Shown here: positions 30,099-39,549 of the stretch, in pieces | How positions within the stretch are numbered: the stretch's first letter is position 1 | Layout of the letters: every line of letters begins with the position of its first letter | Source of the DNA: Vibrio coralliilyticus | GTDB taxonomy: Bacteria > Pseudomonadota > Gammaproteobacteria > Enterobacterales > Vibrionaceae | Reading direction: 5' to 3' | DNA length: 64,000 bases | Assembly (NCBI RefSeq): GCF_024449095.1 | Contig: NZ_CP024627.1 | Coordinates: 1,984,001-2,048,000, forward strand | Notes under the pieces: generated by a model | Database searches by the model: none | Seen by the model: only the letters and a program-made list of their open reading frames with translations | What the model was told of the DNA's origin: nothing | Made by a program: the position numbers and the translations under genes

Positions 30099-30668
30099 AT
30101 GTCTGATCAAGAATACTTCACTGTTCACCACAAAATGACCGTTAATGTGGAGCCATTGGCTCAAGACGGAGCATTTCCGAGTTATGATCAGTTTGAAAGT
30201 GAAATTCCTGCACCGTTTTTAGTCGCCAGTGAGTTCAGCCACCTTGACCTTCTAAACGACAACGCTCGTGCCGAACTAAAGAATAATGATTTCAGGCATG
30301 TGATTGAGTTATTGGATACTCAAAATGCAAAGCTAAATTTACTGTTAACCTTTATGCTTTCTCAGCAAGATGATGAGCAATACAGGCATCAGACCTTGTC
30401 TTTTGGCGCCAGTAAATTCAGCTACACCACAAATCACAGGCTTGAATTAAATACCAAAGCTCGCGTCAAAATGTTCATGGAACACCCATCCGCAGCCATC
30501 TATTGCTACGGCCACGTTGAAAACTGTCAAGCACAAGACGACCAGTATATTATTACGGTAAAATACGACCTATTGCGTGATCAGGATGAAGACCTTCTGA
30601 TCAAAGCCGCTCTCTATCAGCAACAAAAATTACTTCGTCAACGTTCACTAAACCGCGACAAACAATAA
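30099..30668 (+). CDS. plzB: PilZ-like protein, PlzB type, with degenerate c-di-GMP motifs
   Basis: 189 residues. The position between lolC and mfd matches V. cholerae PlzB (VC1885). The C-terminal half (about 95–180) has the beta-rich PilZ layout, with LSFGASKFSY standing where the D/N-x-S-x-x-G motif is expected, but the aspartate/asparagine and final glycine are missing and no RxxxR is visible before it. So c-di-GMP binding is doubtful. The N-terminus is acidic and helical. AAGGA precedes the ATG. It ends 7 bases before mfd, so the two are probably cotranscribed. Confidence 0.75.
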   Translation: MSDQEYFTVHHKMTVNVEPLAQDGAFPSYDQFESEIPAPFLVASEFSHLDLLNDNARAELKNNDFRHVIELLDTQNAKLNLLLTFMLSQQDDEQYRHQTLSFGASKFSYTTNHRLELNTKARVKMFMEHPSAAIYCYGHVENCQAQDDQYIITVKYDLLRDQDEDLLIKAALYQQQKLLRQRSLNRDKQ

Positions 30669-30675
30669 TTCTATT

Positions 30676-33600
30676 ATGCCTATTACATCGCTTTTCAATC
30701 TGGCTAGCCCGACAGGCGCCGGAGATAAAAAACAGGTCGGTAACCTGCAGGGCGCCAGCCTGGCGCTTGCGATTGCTGAACTTGCTAATCTACACTCCAG
30801 CCATACATTATTGGCTGTTGCCGATCCGCAAACAGCATTGAAACTGTTGCAAGAAGTTGAGCAGTTTACTGACCAAGAGATCGCACTGTTCCCTGATTGG
30901 GAAACCTTGCCATACGATAACTTTTCACCACATCAGGAAATCATTTCCGATCGTATTGCGCGTCTATACCAATTACCGACTCAAACCAGTGGTATTACCA
31001 TCGTTCCGGTGAGTACCTTGTTGCAAAGGCAGTCTCCTCGGGACTTTTTGTTGCAACACACACTGATGGTCAAAGTTGGTGACCTTTACTCTCTTGAAAA
31101 GCTGCGTATTCAGTTAGAAAAATCTGGCTACCGACATGTCGAACAGGTCTTTGGGCCTGGAGAATATGCCAGTCGTGGTTCTATTCTCGACCTCTTCCCT
31201 ATGGGAGCTAATGACCCATTTAGAATCGACTTTTTCGATGATGAGATCGATACTATCCGCACTTTCGATCCAGAAAATCAGCGCTCTATTGAAGACGTTC
31301 AGGAAATTCGTCTATTGCCAGCCCATGAATTTCCAACCACTGAAAGCGCAATTGAGGACTTCCGTATTCGCTGGCGCCAAAGGTTTGAAGCTAGGCGCGA
31401 ACCCGAATCCGTCTATATACAAGTCTCGAAAGGGACTTGGCCTGCAGGCATAGAATACTGGCAGCCGCTCTTTTTTGAACAAACTGAAACACTGTTTGAT
31501 TACATCGCAGATGATAGCCAACTGATTACGGTCGGCAACTTAGAAGATGCTGTGGATCATTTTCTTGCGGATGTAGACTATCGCTACGATCAACGCAAAA
31601 TCGATCCTCTGCGACCTTTATTGCCACCTGAAGAGCTGTGGCTGAAAAAAGACGAGCTATTTAGCCAGTTCAAATCTCTGCCACAAGTGCAGCTTTCAAG
31701 TGATGCCGTTGTAGAAAAGCAAGGTCGAACTAACCCAGCGATTCAGGCTCTACCAGACTTAGCGGTTCAACACCAAAACAAAGAACCCATGTCGGCACTT
31801 CGTCAGTTCAGCGAAAGTTTCACTGGTAAGATCATTTTTTCTGTCGAGTCAGAAGGCCGTCGAGAGGCCCTTCTTGAACTTTTACAACGAATAAAACTTC
31901 GTCCCGTTGAGCATCATAGCTTTTCAGCTGCCATGGAGAGCAAAGATAAGTTCGCCTTAGTGCTCGGCGCTTCGGAACATGGTTTTTTATTTGGCGAGCA
32001 TCAGCTTGCCTTGATATGCGAAAGCGACTTACTTGGCGACCGAGTCATTCAACGTCGTCGTAAAGACCGAAAGGCAACCAATAGTGATGCGGTTATTCGT
32101 AACCTCGCCGAGCTCAAACCAGGTCAGCCCGTAGTTCATATTGACCACGGCATTGGACGTTATATAGGCCTGCAAACACTTGAAGCCGGCGGTATGACAA
32201 CCGAATACGTTACGCTTGAATACCAAAATGACGCCAAGCTTTACGTGCCTGTATCTGCACTGAACTTAATCAGCCGCTACTCGGGGGGCGCGGAAGAATC
32301 CGCTCCTCTACACAAGTTAGGCGGTGAGGCATGGGCAAAAGCGCGACGTAAAGCAGCGGAAAAAGTACGCGATGTCGCGGCTGAGCTTTTGGATGTATAC
32401 GCTAAGCGCGAGCTCAAGCCAGGATACAAGTTTGCCCTAGACAGAGATCAATACGCCACGTTCAAAGCAGGCTTCCCATTTGAAGAAACCGACGATCAAT
32501 CCATGGCGATCAACGCTGTGATGTCTGACATGTGTCAAGCTAAAGCCATGGATCGATTGGTGTGTGGTGATGTCGGCTTCGGTAAAACAGAAGTTGCCAT
32601 GCGTGCTGCTTTCGTTGCAACAGATAACGGCAAACAAGTAGCGGTATTAGTCCCAACGACGTTACTCGCCCAGCAACACTTCGAAAACTTCAGAGATCGT
32701 TTTGCCAACTTACCCATCCGCGTTGAAGTCCTGTCACGTTTTAAAACTGCCAAAGAACAGAAGCAAGTTTTACAAGATATTGAAGACGGCAAAGTCGACT
32801 TAGTGGTCGGCACTCACAAACTGCTGTCTAATGACATCAAATTCAAAGACCTCGGCCTGTTAATTGTCGACGAAGAACACCGGTTTGGCGTACGCCAGAA
32901 AGAACAAATGAAGGCTATGCGCGCGGATGTAGATATTCTGACTCTCACTGCAACACCAATTCCACGGACTTTGAACATGGCAATGAGCGGCATGCGTGAT
33001 CTATCCATCATAGCCACGCCTCCAGCTCGACGCTTAGCAATAAAAACCTTTGTTCGCCAAAATGACGATGCCGTAGTCAGAGAAGCCGTGCTACGTGAAA
33101 TCATGCGCGGTGGTCAGGTGTATTTCCTACATAATCAGGTAGAAACCATCGAAAAAGTGGCCGCTGACTTGGAGAAACTGGTCCCAGAAGCCCGAGTCAC
33201 CGTCGCCCACGGCCAAATGCGAGAGCGCGAACTTGAGCGAATTATGAATGACTTCTACCACCAGCGATTTAATCTACTGGTGTGTACAACTATCATTGAA
33301 ACAGGCATCGATGTCCCAACAGCTAACACTATTATTATGGACAGAGCTGACAACCTGGGCCTTGCGCAACTGCACCAGCTTCGCGGTCGTGTGGGGCGCT
33401 CGCACCATCAAGCTTACGCTTACCTACTTACGCCTCACCCTAAAGCAATGACGAAAGACGCTATCAAACGCCTTGATGCCATCGCTTCACTCGAGGATCT
33501 TGGTGCGGGCTTTACCCTTGCCACTCACGACCTTGAAATTCGTGGTGCCGGAGAACTCCTTGGTGATGAGCAAAGCGGACAGATACAGTCGGTCGGTTTT

Positions 33601-34137
33601 ACTTTGTACATGGAAATGCTTGAGCAAGCAGTCGAAGCATTAAAAGAAGGCAAAGAACCGTCTCTGGATGAGTTACTCAGAGAGCAAACGGAAGTTGAAA
33701 TGCGTTTACCTGCCCTGCTTCCAGATGACTACATACCGGATATCAACACCCGCCTTTCGATGTATAAGCAAATAGCCAGCGTGTCCGATAAAGCTGAACT
33801 CGATGATCTCAAAATCGAGTTAATAGACCGCTTTGGGCTATTACCGGATGCCACTAAAAATTTACTTTCAGTATCAGAAATGAAACTTGAAGCGGCCTCT
33901 ATTAAAGTCAAGAAAATAGAAGCGCATGACAAAGGCGGATTCATCGAGTTCTATCCTGACGCTGACATAAATCCAGCGTATTTAGTTAAACTATTGCAAT
34001 CTCAGCCACAAAAATTCGCAATGGAAGGCCCAACTAAGTTCAAGTTTACGGTACCATTGGTCGACAGACGTAAGAGAATTCAATTTGTCGGTGACATGTT
34101 GTCTGAGTTCAAGCTGAACCTACTGCCACAAGCCTGA
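30676..34137 (+). CDS. mfd: Transcription-repair coupling factor Mfd
   Basis: 1153 residues, close to E. coli Mfd (1148). N-terminal UvrB-like module that binds UvrA, an RNA polymerase-interacting domain (about 475–545), then a RecG-like translocase with P-loop GDVGFGKTE near 633, the DEEH box within DEEHRFGV, TATPIPRT, and the TRG region at LHQLRGRVGRS. A C-terminal TRCF domain closes the protein. Mfd removes stalled RNA polymerase and recruits UvrABC. Complete, without frameshift. Confidence 0.98.
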   Translation: MPITSLFNLASPTGAGDKKQVGNLQGASLALAIAELANLHSSHTLLAVADPQTALKLLQEVEQFTDQEIALFPDWETLPYDNFSPHQEIISDRIARLYQLPTQTSGITIVPVSTLLQRQSPRDFLLQHTLMVKVGDLYSLEKLRIQLEKSGYRHVEQVFGPGEYASRGSILDLFPMGANDPFRIDFFDDEIDTIRTFDPENQRSIEDVQEIRLLPAHEFPTTESAIEDFRIRWRQRFEARREPESVYIQVSKGTWPAGIEYWQPLFFEQTETLFDYIADDSQLITVGNLEDAVDHFLADVDYRYDQRKIDPLRPLLPPEELWLKKDELFSQFKSLPQVQLSSDAVVEKQGRTNPAIQALPDLAVQHQNKEPMSALRQFSESFTGKIIFSVESEGRREALLELLQRIKLRPVEHHSFSAAMESKDKFALVLGASEHGFLFGEHQLALICESDLLGDRVIQRRRKDRKATNSDAVIRNLAELKPGQPVVHIDHGIGRYIGLQTLEAGGMTTEYVTLEYQNDAKLYVPVSALNLISRYSGGAEESAPLHKLGGEAWAKARRKAAEKVRDVAAELLDVYAKRELKPGYKFALDRDQYATFKAGFPFEETDDQSMAINAVMSDMCQAKAMDRLVCGDVGFGKTEVAMRAAFVATDNGKQVAVLVPTTLLAQQHFENFRDRFANLPIRVEVLSRFKTAKEQKQVLQDIEDGKVDLVVGTHKLLSNDIKFKDLGLLIVDEEHRFGVRQKEQMKAMRADVDILTLTATPIPRTLNMAMSGMRDLSIIATPPARRLAIKTFVRQNDDAVVREAVLREIMRGGQVYFLHNQVETIEKVAADLEKLVPEARVTVAHGQMRERELERIMNDFYHQRFNLLVCTTIIETGIDVPTANTIIMDRADNLGLAQLHQLRGRVGRSHHQAYAYLLTPHPKAMTKDAIKRLDAIASLEDLGAGFTLATHDLEIRGAGELLGDEQSGQIQSVGFTLYMEMLEQAVEALKEGKEPSLDELLREQTEVEMRLPALLPDDYIPDINTRLSMYKQIASVSDKAELDDLKIELIDRFGLLPDATKNLLSVSEMKLEAASIKVKKIEAHDKGGFIEFYPDADINPAYLVKLLQSQPQKFAMEGPTKFKFTVPLVDRRKRIQFVGDMLSEFKLNLLPQA

Positions 34138-34191
34138 TTCAATCAGGTTGACTAATTTTCCAAGGTGTATTCACCTGATTATGGAGTTGTA

Positions 34192-34962
34192 ATGAAAAAG
34201 CTGATCCCGCTACTACTTCTTGTTGTTGCTATGCCGTCATGGGCACAGCGCCAATTTGATATAGAAGTGATCATTTTTAAGCGTGCGGTTAACCCTGAGC
34301 AAACCGCTGAATCTTGGCCGAACTCGCTCCCTGAGATTTCCATGAACAAGGTGGGTAACTTAAATGATGCCAACTATCGCACGCGAAAAGGAGTAGAGCT
34401 TCTACCAGCTTCGTCTTATAAGCTGAACTCTCAGGTTCAGAAGTTGAAAAATCATGCGGGTTTCAAAGTCTTACTACATACCGCTTGGCGTCAAGGAGAT
34501 GGTAACCGTCACGTTGCCCCTACATTTCACATTCAAGCTGGACGCGATTTTTCCGGCCAGTTTAACGCTGACGGTTCACAAAGATACTCTGCAGGTACGG
34601 AAGTTATTGATGGCGTAACAGAAGAAACTATCGCTAAACCACTCTATGAGTTAGATGGTAAGCTTCAGGTTTACGTCGAGCACTACCTTTATGCAGACTT
34701 AAAACTAGATTTGAAGTCTCCGAGCGTTCGTGAAGTCTCTTTCGAGTCCAAGCCTGTAGATTTAACAACGACCGAAAACACACTCACAGATGAGCCAGTT
34801 CAGGCTGGCTTAATGGAAGACGTTACTCCAACTCTTCATACCGAGGAATTCTTAAAGAGTTACCGGATGGATCAAAAACGACGCATGCGAAGTACTGAAA
34901 CCCATTTCCTAGATCACCCACTACTCGGTATGATCATTCAAGTACGTCGAGTCGCTCAGTAA
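34192..34962 (+). CDS. csiV: Peptidoglycan-binding protein CsiV
   Basis: 256 residues. Signal peptide of about 18 residues (MKKLIPLLLL… ending SWA), then RQFDIEVIIFKR, the start of the CsiV family. The ATG at 34192 has GGAG six bases upstream; the nine extra codons before it are not coding. In V. cholerae CsiV is a periplasmic protein needed for PBP1A activity via LpoA. A proline- and threonine-rich stretch lies near 195–225. It sits just downstream of mfd, with its own weak spacing, and is followed by a small terminator. Confidence 0.85.
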   Translation: MKKLIPLLLLVVAMPSWAQRQFDIEVIIFKRAVNPEQTAESWPNSLPEISMNKVGNLNDANYRTRKGVELLPASSYKLNSQVQKLKNHAGFKVLLHTAWRQGDGNRHVAPTFHIQAGRDFSGQFNADGSQRYSAGTEVIDGVTEETIAKPLYELDGKLQVYVEHYLYADLKLDLKSPSVREVSFESKPVDLTTTENTLTDEPVQAGLMEDVTPTLHTEEFLKSYRMDQKRRMRSTETHFLDHPLLGMIIQVRRVAQ

Positions 34963-34985
34963 GCAGAATAAAACCAAATAACAAG

Positions 34986-35007
34986 CAGCCCTAGATAGGG
35001 CTGTTTT
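34986..35007 (+). terminator. Terminator of csiV
   Basis: CAGCCCT (34986–34992) pairs with AGGGCTG (34997–35003) across AGAT, then TTTT. It lies 17 bases before the next start codon. Confidence 0.7.
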
Positions 35008-35023
35008 ACTATCAAGGACTGAT

Positions 35024-35569
35024 ATGAGCCCAGACTACCACATCATTACCCCTCGGCTTGTCTTAAAGCTCATTCCACAAGAAGATGCTACCAAGTTGGC
35101 TGATTGCGTCACAAGCTCTCCGAGCCTACACCGCTGGATAGACTGGTGCCATGCCCAATTTTCAACCAAAGAAGCAGAGAGATTCATTCTAGCTACGCGC
35201 CTCAATTGGGTGAAATCAGAAGCCTATGGATTTGGCGTATACCGCCGATGTGATAATGCGCTGATTGGCATGGTCGCCATTAACGAACTCTACCATACCT
35301 TCAACATGGCAAGCCTCGGCTACTGGCTAAGCGATGCTTATCAGAAACAAGGCTATGCCAAAGAAGCCTTCGATTCATTAGTTGAATTTTGCTTTTCTCA
35401 ACTAAAAGTGACTCGCATCGAGGTGGTGTGCGATCCGGAGAATAAGCCGAGTCAAAAGTTAGCGGAATCGTGTGGTGCTCAATACGAAGTCAGCGCTCCA
35501 AACCGCTATCTCTTTAACGGTCAACCTCGACAAGGTTTTGTCTATTCAATCCTCCCAGACAATCGCTGA
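35024..35569 (+). CDS. GNAT family N-acetyltransferase (RimJ/RimL type)
   Basis: 181 residues. The order TPRLVLKLI… LIGMVAINEL… LGYWLSDAYQKQGYAKEA…VEFCF is that of RimL-type acetyltransferases, with the acetyl-CoA loop at QKQGYAKEA near residue 105–113 and a substrate-side stretch VVCDPENKPSQKLAESCG. Such enzymes acetylate the N-terminus of ribosomal or other proteins; the target here is unknown. AAGGA precedes the ATG by 6 bases, just after the csiV terminator. Confidence 0.9.
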   Translation: MSPDYHIITPRLVLKLIPQEDATKLADCVTSSPSLHRWIDWCHAQFSTKEAERFILATRLNWVKSEAYGFGVYRRCDNALIGMVAINELYHTFNMASLGYWLSDAYQKQGYAKEAFDSLVEFCFSQLKVTRIEVVCDPENKPSQKLAESCGAQYEVSAPNRYLFNGQPRQGFVYSILPDNR

Positions 35570-35626
35570 TAGCTTCCTCTTGAACCCGAGACGCTTAGCG
35601 GTGGGATATTGTGATAGTGGATACGA

Positions 35627-35650
35627 AAAGAGCACTCGTTAGTGCTCTTT
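35627..35650. terminator. Bidirectional terminator between the GNAT gene and ndh
   Basis: A 10-bp stem AAAGAGCACT/AGTGCTCTTT (35627–35636 with 35641–35650), loop CGTT. Confidence 0.85.
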
Positions 35651-35667
35651 GTTTGTCGTTTCCAGCA

Positions 35668-36957
35668 TTAATGTAGCTTGAGGTTTGGACGAAGGACTCG
35701 GTTGATCCGCCCCATCAAAATAATTAGAGCCGTCTTGAACACGCCATGTAACGCCATTTGATGTAAGCGATAAAGCGATATATAAACGACTCGGGCAATG
35801 CGACCTTCCACCATCATAGAACCTTTGGTTAGATTACCCATCAAGCTCCCTACGGTCGAAAACTGACTCAAAGACACCAAAGAACCTTTATCTTTATAGA
35901 CATAGGCTTTCAGATCTCGACCATTCAACTTCGCAACGATGTTAGAAAATGCGCAGCTTGCCATTTGATGCGCAGCTTGGGCTCGTGGGGGAACAAAAGA
36001 ACCATCTGCTTGTGTACACTGAGCCAAATCACCGATAACAAAAATATCGTCATCACGAGTCGTCTGTAGCGTATCTTTTACCACCAATTGATTAATACGG
36101 TTAGTCTCAAGACCACCAATGTCTTTGACAAAGTCCGGAGCTTTGATGCCAGCAGCCCAAACCATAATTTGAGCAGGAATCTTTTCTCCATCTTTGGTGA
36201 GTAGTCCATCATCACCAACTTCTGTGACCATGGTCGTAGTACGAACCTTCACACCTAGTTTGGTCAGCTCATGATGCGCTGCACTGGAAATTCGTGGTGG
36301 GAGAGCAGGAAGAATGCGTTCACCAGCTTCGATTAAGTTGACATTGAGCTTACTGGAGTCAAGATCACCAAAGCCATAGGTGCGAAGCTCTTTTACGGCA
36401 TTGTGAAGTTCTGCCGACAATTCAACGCCTGTTGCACCCGCACCTACAATTGCAATATCAACAGTGCCATGGCCATGCTTGGCGTGTAATTTGAGGAACT
36501 CATTGTTCATCTCAGTTCTGAACTTGTGTGCCTGTTCAGTGCTATCTAAGAAAATGCAATGTTCACGGACACCCGGAGTATTAAAGTCATTGGAAGTAGA
36601 GCCAAGAGCCATGACGAGAATGTCATATTCAAGTTCACGTTCTGGCATTAAAAGCTCATCATGTTCATCTCTAAGTTCGCCCAGCCTGATGACTTTGCGC
36701 TCTCTATCGATATCCTCAAGGCTACCCATTTGGAAATCAAAATGATGATTTTTTGCATGTGCGCGATAGCTTAGAGCATCGACCCCTTCGTCTAATGAAC
36801 CTGTAGCTACCTCATGCAAAAGAGGTTTCCATAAATGGCTTGCTTTCCGGTCGACAAGGGTTACTTTCGCTCGCCCTTTTCGACCCAATGTGCGGCCAAG
36901 TTTAGTAACAAGCTCAAGTCCGCCTGCACCACCACCTACTACGATAATTCGAGTCAC
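35668..36957 (-). CDS. ndh: NADH:quinone oxidoreductase type II, Ndh
   Basis: 429 residues. Transfers electrons from NADH to quinone without pumping protons. FAD-binding [10 protein letters not shown] (6–15), NADH-binding [13 protein letters not shown] near 170–182, and the second FAD motif IGDLAQC near 300. A basic, amphipathic C-terminus fits peripheral membrane binding. The start is GTG at 36957 with GAGG upstream; the usual family N-terminus follows at once. A perfect FNR box lies near its promoter. Last of the hinT–ndh gene line, but 413 bases from ycfP and separately promoted. Confidence 0.95.
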   Translation of the reverse strand: MTRIIVVGGGAGGLELVTKLGRTLGRKGRAKVTLVDRKASHLWKPLLHEVATGSLDEGVDALSYRAHAKNHHFDFQMGSLEDIDRERKVIRLGELRDEHDELLMPERELEYDILVMALGSTSNDFNTPGVREHCIFLDSTEQAHKFRTEMNNEFLKLHAKHGHGTVDIAIVGAGATGVELSAELHNAVKELRTYGFGDLDSSKLNVNLIEAGERILPALPPRISSAAHHELTKLGVKVRTTTMVTEVGDDGLLTKDGEKIPAQIMVWAAGIKAPDFVKDIGGLETNRINQLVVKDTLQTTRDDDIFVIGDLAQCTQADGSFVPPRAQAAHQMASCAFSNIVAKLNGRDLKAYVYKDKGSLVSLSQFSTVGSLMGNLTKGSMMVEGRIARVVYISLYRLHQMALHGVFKTALIILMGRINRVLRPNLKLH

Positions 36958-37195
36958 AGCAACAATCCTCTAGAAATAAAAAATAGGTTTCGAGCCGATG
37001 ATTCGTCTCGATAAAATTGTGTGATTTCATGCCGGTCTGCTGAAAAAGGTTTCAGTCTTACGACGTCAAGGCAATTAGAGGTTTCGTTTGTAATGTTGGA
37101 CACGTTAATTGGAAAATATATTTCTGAGATCAAAGCCAATCTGCTCAGATAATTAACATTCTGTGGGCAAGCTCTACACTCGCTCTCAATTTTTT

Positions 37196-37255
37196 TTGAT
37201 ATTTATCAAAAAATTTATAATAGATTCATTATATAGAGCAAAATATGCCACGCAA
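37196..37255 (-). promoter_or_regulatory. ndh promoter with a perfect FNR box
   Basis: On the minus strand, -35 TTGCGT (37250–37255) and -10 TATAAT (37228–37233) are 16 bases apart, giving a start near 37221. TTGATATTTATCAA at 37196–37209 is a perfect palindromic FNR site centred about 18 bases downstream of that start, where bound FNR would block transcription. FNR repression of ndh is known in E. coli. Confidence 0.7.
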
Positions 37256-37316
37256 CAAAAGATTACATCAATTACCCTTAAATTTGTCGCGATGTTGAAA
37301 TGAATGGGAAGTAAGA

Positions 37317-37343
37317 AAGCGAAGTGCTAGACACACTTCGCTT
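37317..37343 (-). terminator. Terminator of ycfP
   Basis: A 10-bp perfect stem AAGCGAAGTG/CACTTCGCTT (37317–37326 with 37334–37343) with a 7-base loop, followed on the minus strand by a short T-rich stretch (TTTCTT). Confidence 0.65.
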
Positions 37344-37370
37344 ATTAGTCATCTGAGTTGAAGAAAACGA

Positions 37371-37913
37371 TTAACTTGCAGACTTAAAAGCTTTCATCGT
37401 TTGTAGGTGTTGGGAGATCTTCTTAAATTTGTGGCTTTGCGTTTCATCCCATATCACTTGATAGTAAAGACCTAATTCATCAGCCGTTTTTCGATTATCG
37501 TGTACTTCATCCTCTTTGGATAGGATAACGAGGCAACGGTCTTTATTCTTGGTACGAAATTCTTCAACACATTTGGTGGCGATATCTTCGTACTCCTCAG
37601 GGCGGTCAATGCGGCCCTGCATTGTTTTTTCTGGGTGCAGGTTAGGATTGAAAATCACCTGCTTGATACCACATAAAAAGCCTATTCGCTCAGACCAGTA
37701 GCCACCTAATCCAACACCACAAATAATTGCATCGCGATCCCCAGACTGCTCAATCGCTTTATGAACTTCTTTGAGTAGGTGTTGCATATCATGCTTAGGA
37801 TGCAAAGTGCTGTAGTTAATAAAGCGGACGTCTTCATCAATGAACTGCAACTGAAGCACTTTTTCGTGGTTTCCTGGACTTGTGGAATCAAAACCATGTA
37901 AGTAAATAATCAT
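37371..37913 (-). CDS. ycfP: YcfP/YqiA-type alpha/beta-hydrolase fold protein (UPF0227)
   Basis: 180 residues. An alpha/beta-hydrolase outline: [19 protein letters not shown] at the start and [14 protein letters not shown] near 66–80. The nucleophile-elbow position that is serine in true hydrolases (G-x-S-x-G) reads G-V-G-L-G-G, as in E. coli YcfP, so catalysis by the usual triad is unlikely. The gene keeps E. coli company (thiK on one side, ndh on the other), but nagZ, which separates ycfP from thiK there, is absent here. Function unknown. Confidence 0.88.
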   Translation of the reverse strand: MIIYLHGFDSTSPGNHEKVLQLQFIDEDVRFINYSTLHPKHDMQHLLKEVHKAIEQSGDRDAIICGVGLGGYWSERIGFLCGIKQVIFNPNLHPEKTMQGRIDRPEEYEDIATKCVEEFRTKNKDRCLVILSKEDEVHDNRKTADELGLYYQVIWDETQSHKFKKISQHLQTMKAFKSAS

Positions 37914-38012
37914 TCTATCACCCTCGATTCTTATCCATTAAATCTACCACGAAAAGAAAGGTTTTAAAGTCAGCGTAAACAATTAAGTATGTCAGACGTT
38001 CAAACAGTGATC

Positions 38013-38867
38013 TTAGCTACAAAATGTGTCGCGTAAAGCTTGTGCTTGGGTTAAATACTGCTCATCTCCCCAAAGTTGATAGGCCAATAAATACCAAAGC
38101 ATTGCCATCATGGTTGCTCTGGGTTGCCAAGCAAGGACACCCTCGACCCAATCATCGACTCCATCAATGTTTCTTAGCTGGCAATACCGATATACTGACT
38201 CTAGTGGCTTTTCCCCTACCACACCGATACTGAGAGTCAAATCCAAGCGAGGATCTGCAATCGCTGCATATTCCCAATCAATCACCATAATACCCTCTGA
38301 GTGTTTAACCATGTTATAGCCCGCTAAATCTAAGTGACAAAGTGCTAAGCCAACATCAGCCAGACTTGGTGAACTGCGCCATTGCTGGTAAATATCCAGA
38401 TAGTCGTTAGATCTTAACTCTTCTCGTAGTTGCATCCAGTAATGGTCAACACGAGCGGTAAAATTAAACGGAGCAACCGGAATCCTTGTGGTGTCCAAAC
38501 TGTGGATCTTAATCATCGTTTTGAGTAACGAATCAAAAGGTAAGCCATCAGCCAACGACTCCCCTTCAATCCATTCGACTAGTAGCCCATGCTCATTAAT
38601 CTGAATAGCTTTAGGCCCAAGTTGAAACTCTTCGACAGCAGATAGAATTTGATATTCTTGAAAGCGGGAAATGGAAAAGGCTTTAGTGATTGGTGTGTTA
38701 GGTCGCCAAACAAAACAATCGCCGCTTTGGGTAACCACCTTCCAGCAGCGATTGGTCAATCCTCCGGTTAACGTTTGAGCATGATCCGGAGCAATAGAAA
38801 AGAAGTGATCCAATGACTTTAATGAATCGTCTAGCTGACATGCTTCATGCCATGACATCCTGGCCAT
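38013..38867 (-). CDS. thiK: Phosphotransferase of the thiamine kinase (ThiK) type
   Basis: 284 residues. An aminoglycoside/choline-kinase fold: LTGGLTNRCWKV near residue 33 as the nucleotide loop, catalytic CHLDLAGYN near 191–199 (HxDxxxxN), and metal-binding VIDWEYA near 210. Neighbours match E. coli ycfN (thiK), which salvages thiamine by phosphorylation. AGGAG precedes the ATG. It follows lpoB by 18 bases, so is cotranscribed. Substrate is inferred from synteny and similarity. Confidence 0.8.
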   Translation of the reverse strand: MARMSWHEACQLDDSLKSLDHFFSIAPDHAQTLTGGLTNRCWKVVTQSGDCFVWRPNTPITKAFSISRFQEYQILSAVEEFQLGPKAIQINEHGLLVEWIEGESLADGLPFDSLLKTMIKIHSLDTTRIPVAPFNFTARVDHYWMQLREELRSNDYLDIYQQWRSSPSLADVGLALCHLDLAGYNMVKHSEGIMVIDWEYAAIADPRLDLTLSIGVVGEKPLESVYRYCQLRNIDGVDDWVEGVLAWQPRATMMAMLWYLLAYQLWGDEQYLTQAQALRDTFCS

Positions 38868-38885
38868 AAATCACTCCTCTATCAA

Positions 38886-39476
38886 TTAAAGCCCTAAGAA
38901 GCTCTTAGACTCTTGCTTACGAATTTCAGTCTCATCGGCCCACTCAATAAGACCTGTTTCAAGATCCATGAGACGCATGGTCATTTTGTAATAGACATCT
39001 TTATCGCTGCCACCAGCTTTAGCAATACTCGACAGGTTGCCGTATAGCATGTATTGAGCCCCTACCATCTTACCAAACTGGATAGCTGTACTCTGGTTAA
39101 CTAATTCGTCGTTGTTCTGGAAATTAAGCTGATCACGAACTGACTCAACTCGGTCCATATCAACAAAGCGGAATTTACCTGAGTTCAACAACTTAGTACT
39201 GATAGTATCGGTAATAGATTCAGTATCAATGTGTTCACTTGTTTTATTCTTGATGCGTTCGACAAAAACAATAGGACGAGAATCACGAGTGATCGCAGAA
39301 ACAGAGCCAGACACCATCATGCTATCGACCATTTCACCTGCAATCTTTTGCAAATCGGTTGAGCCAAAATCGATTGTCGTGGTTTCCACCGCTTGTGCAT
39401 CACCGTAGCTCACTTTATTAGAACAGCCGCCTAAAATGACAGCTAAGCCAAGTAATGCAATAACACTTTTTTTCAT
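38886..39476 (-). CDS. lpoB: Penicillin-binding protein activator LpoB
   Basis: 196 residues. A lipoprotein signal with lipobox LGGC, lipidated at C18; the following Ser (not Asp) favours export to the outer membrane by Lol. The rest has the LpoB/YcfM domain (PIVFVERIKNKTSEHID, then QFGKMVGAQYMLYGNL). In enterics LpoB activates PBP1B. The disordered proline-rich linker found in E. coli is short here (about residues 19–45). Encoded between ycfL and thiK as in E. coli. Confidence 0.9.
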   Translation of the reverse strand: MKKSVIALLGLAVILGGCSNKVSYGDAQAVETTTIDFGSTDLQKIAGEMVDSMMVSGSVSAITRDSRPIVFVERIKNKTSEHIDTESITDTISTKLLNSGKFRFVDMDRVESVRDQLNFQNNDELVNQSTAIQFGKMVGAQYMLYGNLSSIAKAGGSDKDVYYKMTMRLMDLETGLIEWADETEIRKQESKSFLGL

Positions 39477-39549
39477 TCTTGGTTCCTCAAACTTTTATAG
39501 AATCTTATGTTATGAGTGTATGACTAAAGTTAATGAACTTTAGTTCGGT

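Larger units (their letters stand above)
36958..37370. other. Long intergenic region ycfP / ndh
   Basis: 413 bases with no convincing gene. It holds the ycfP terminator hairpin, the ndh promoter with its FNR box, and a predicted leader of about 260 bases before the ndh GTG in which I saw no named motif. Confidence 0.6.
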
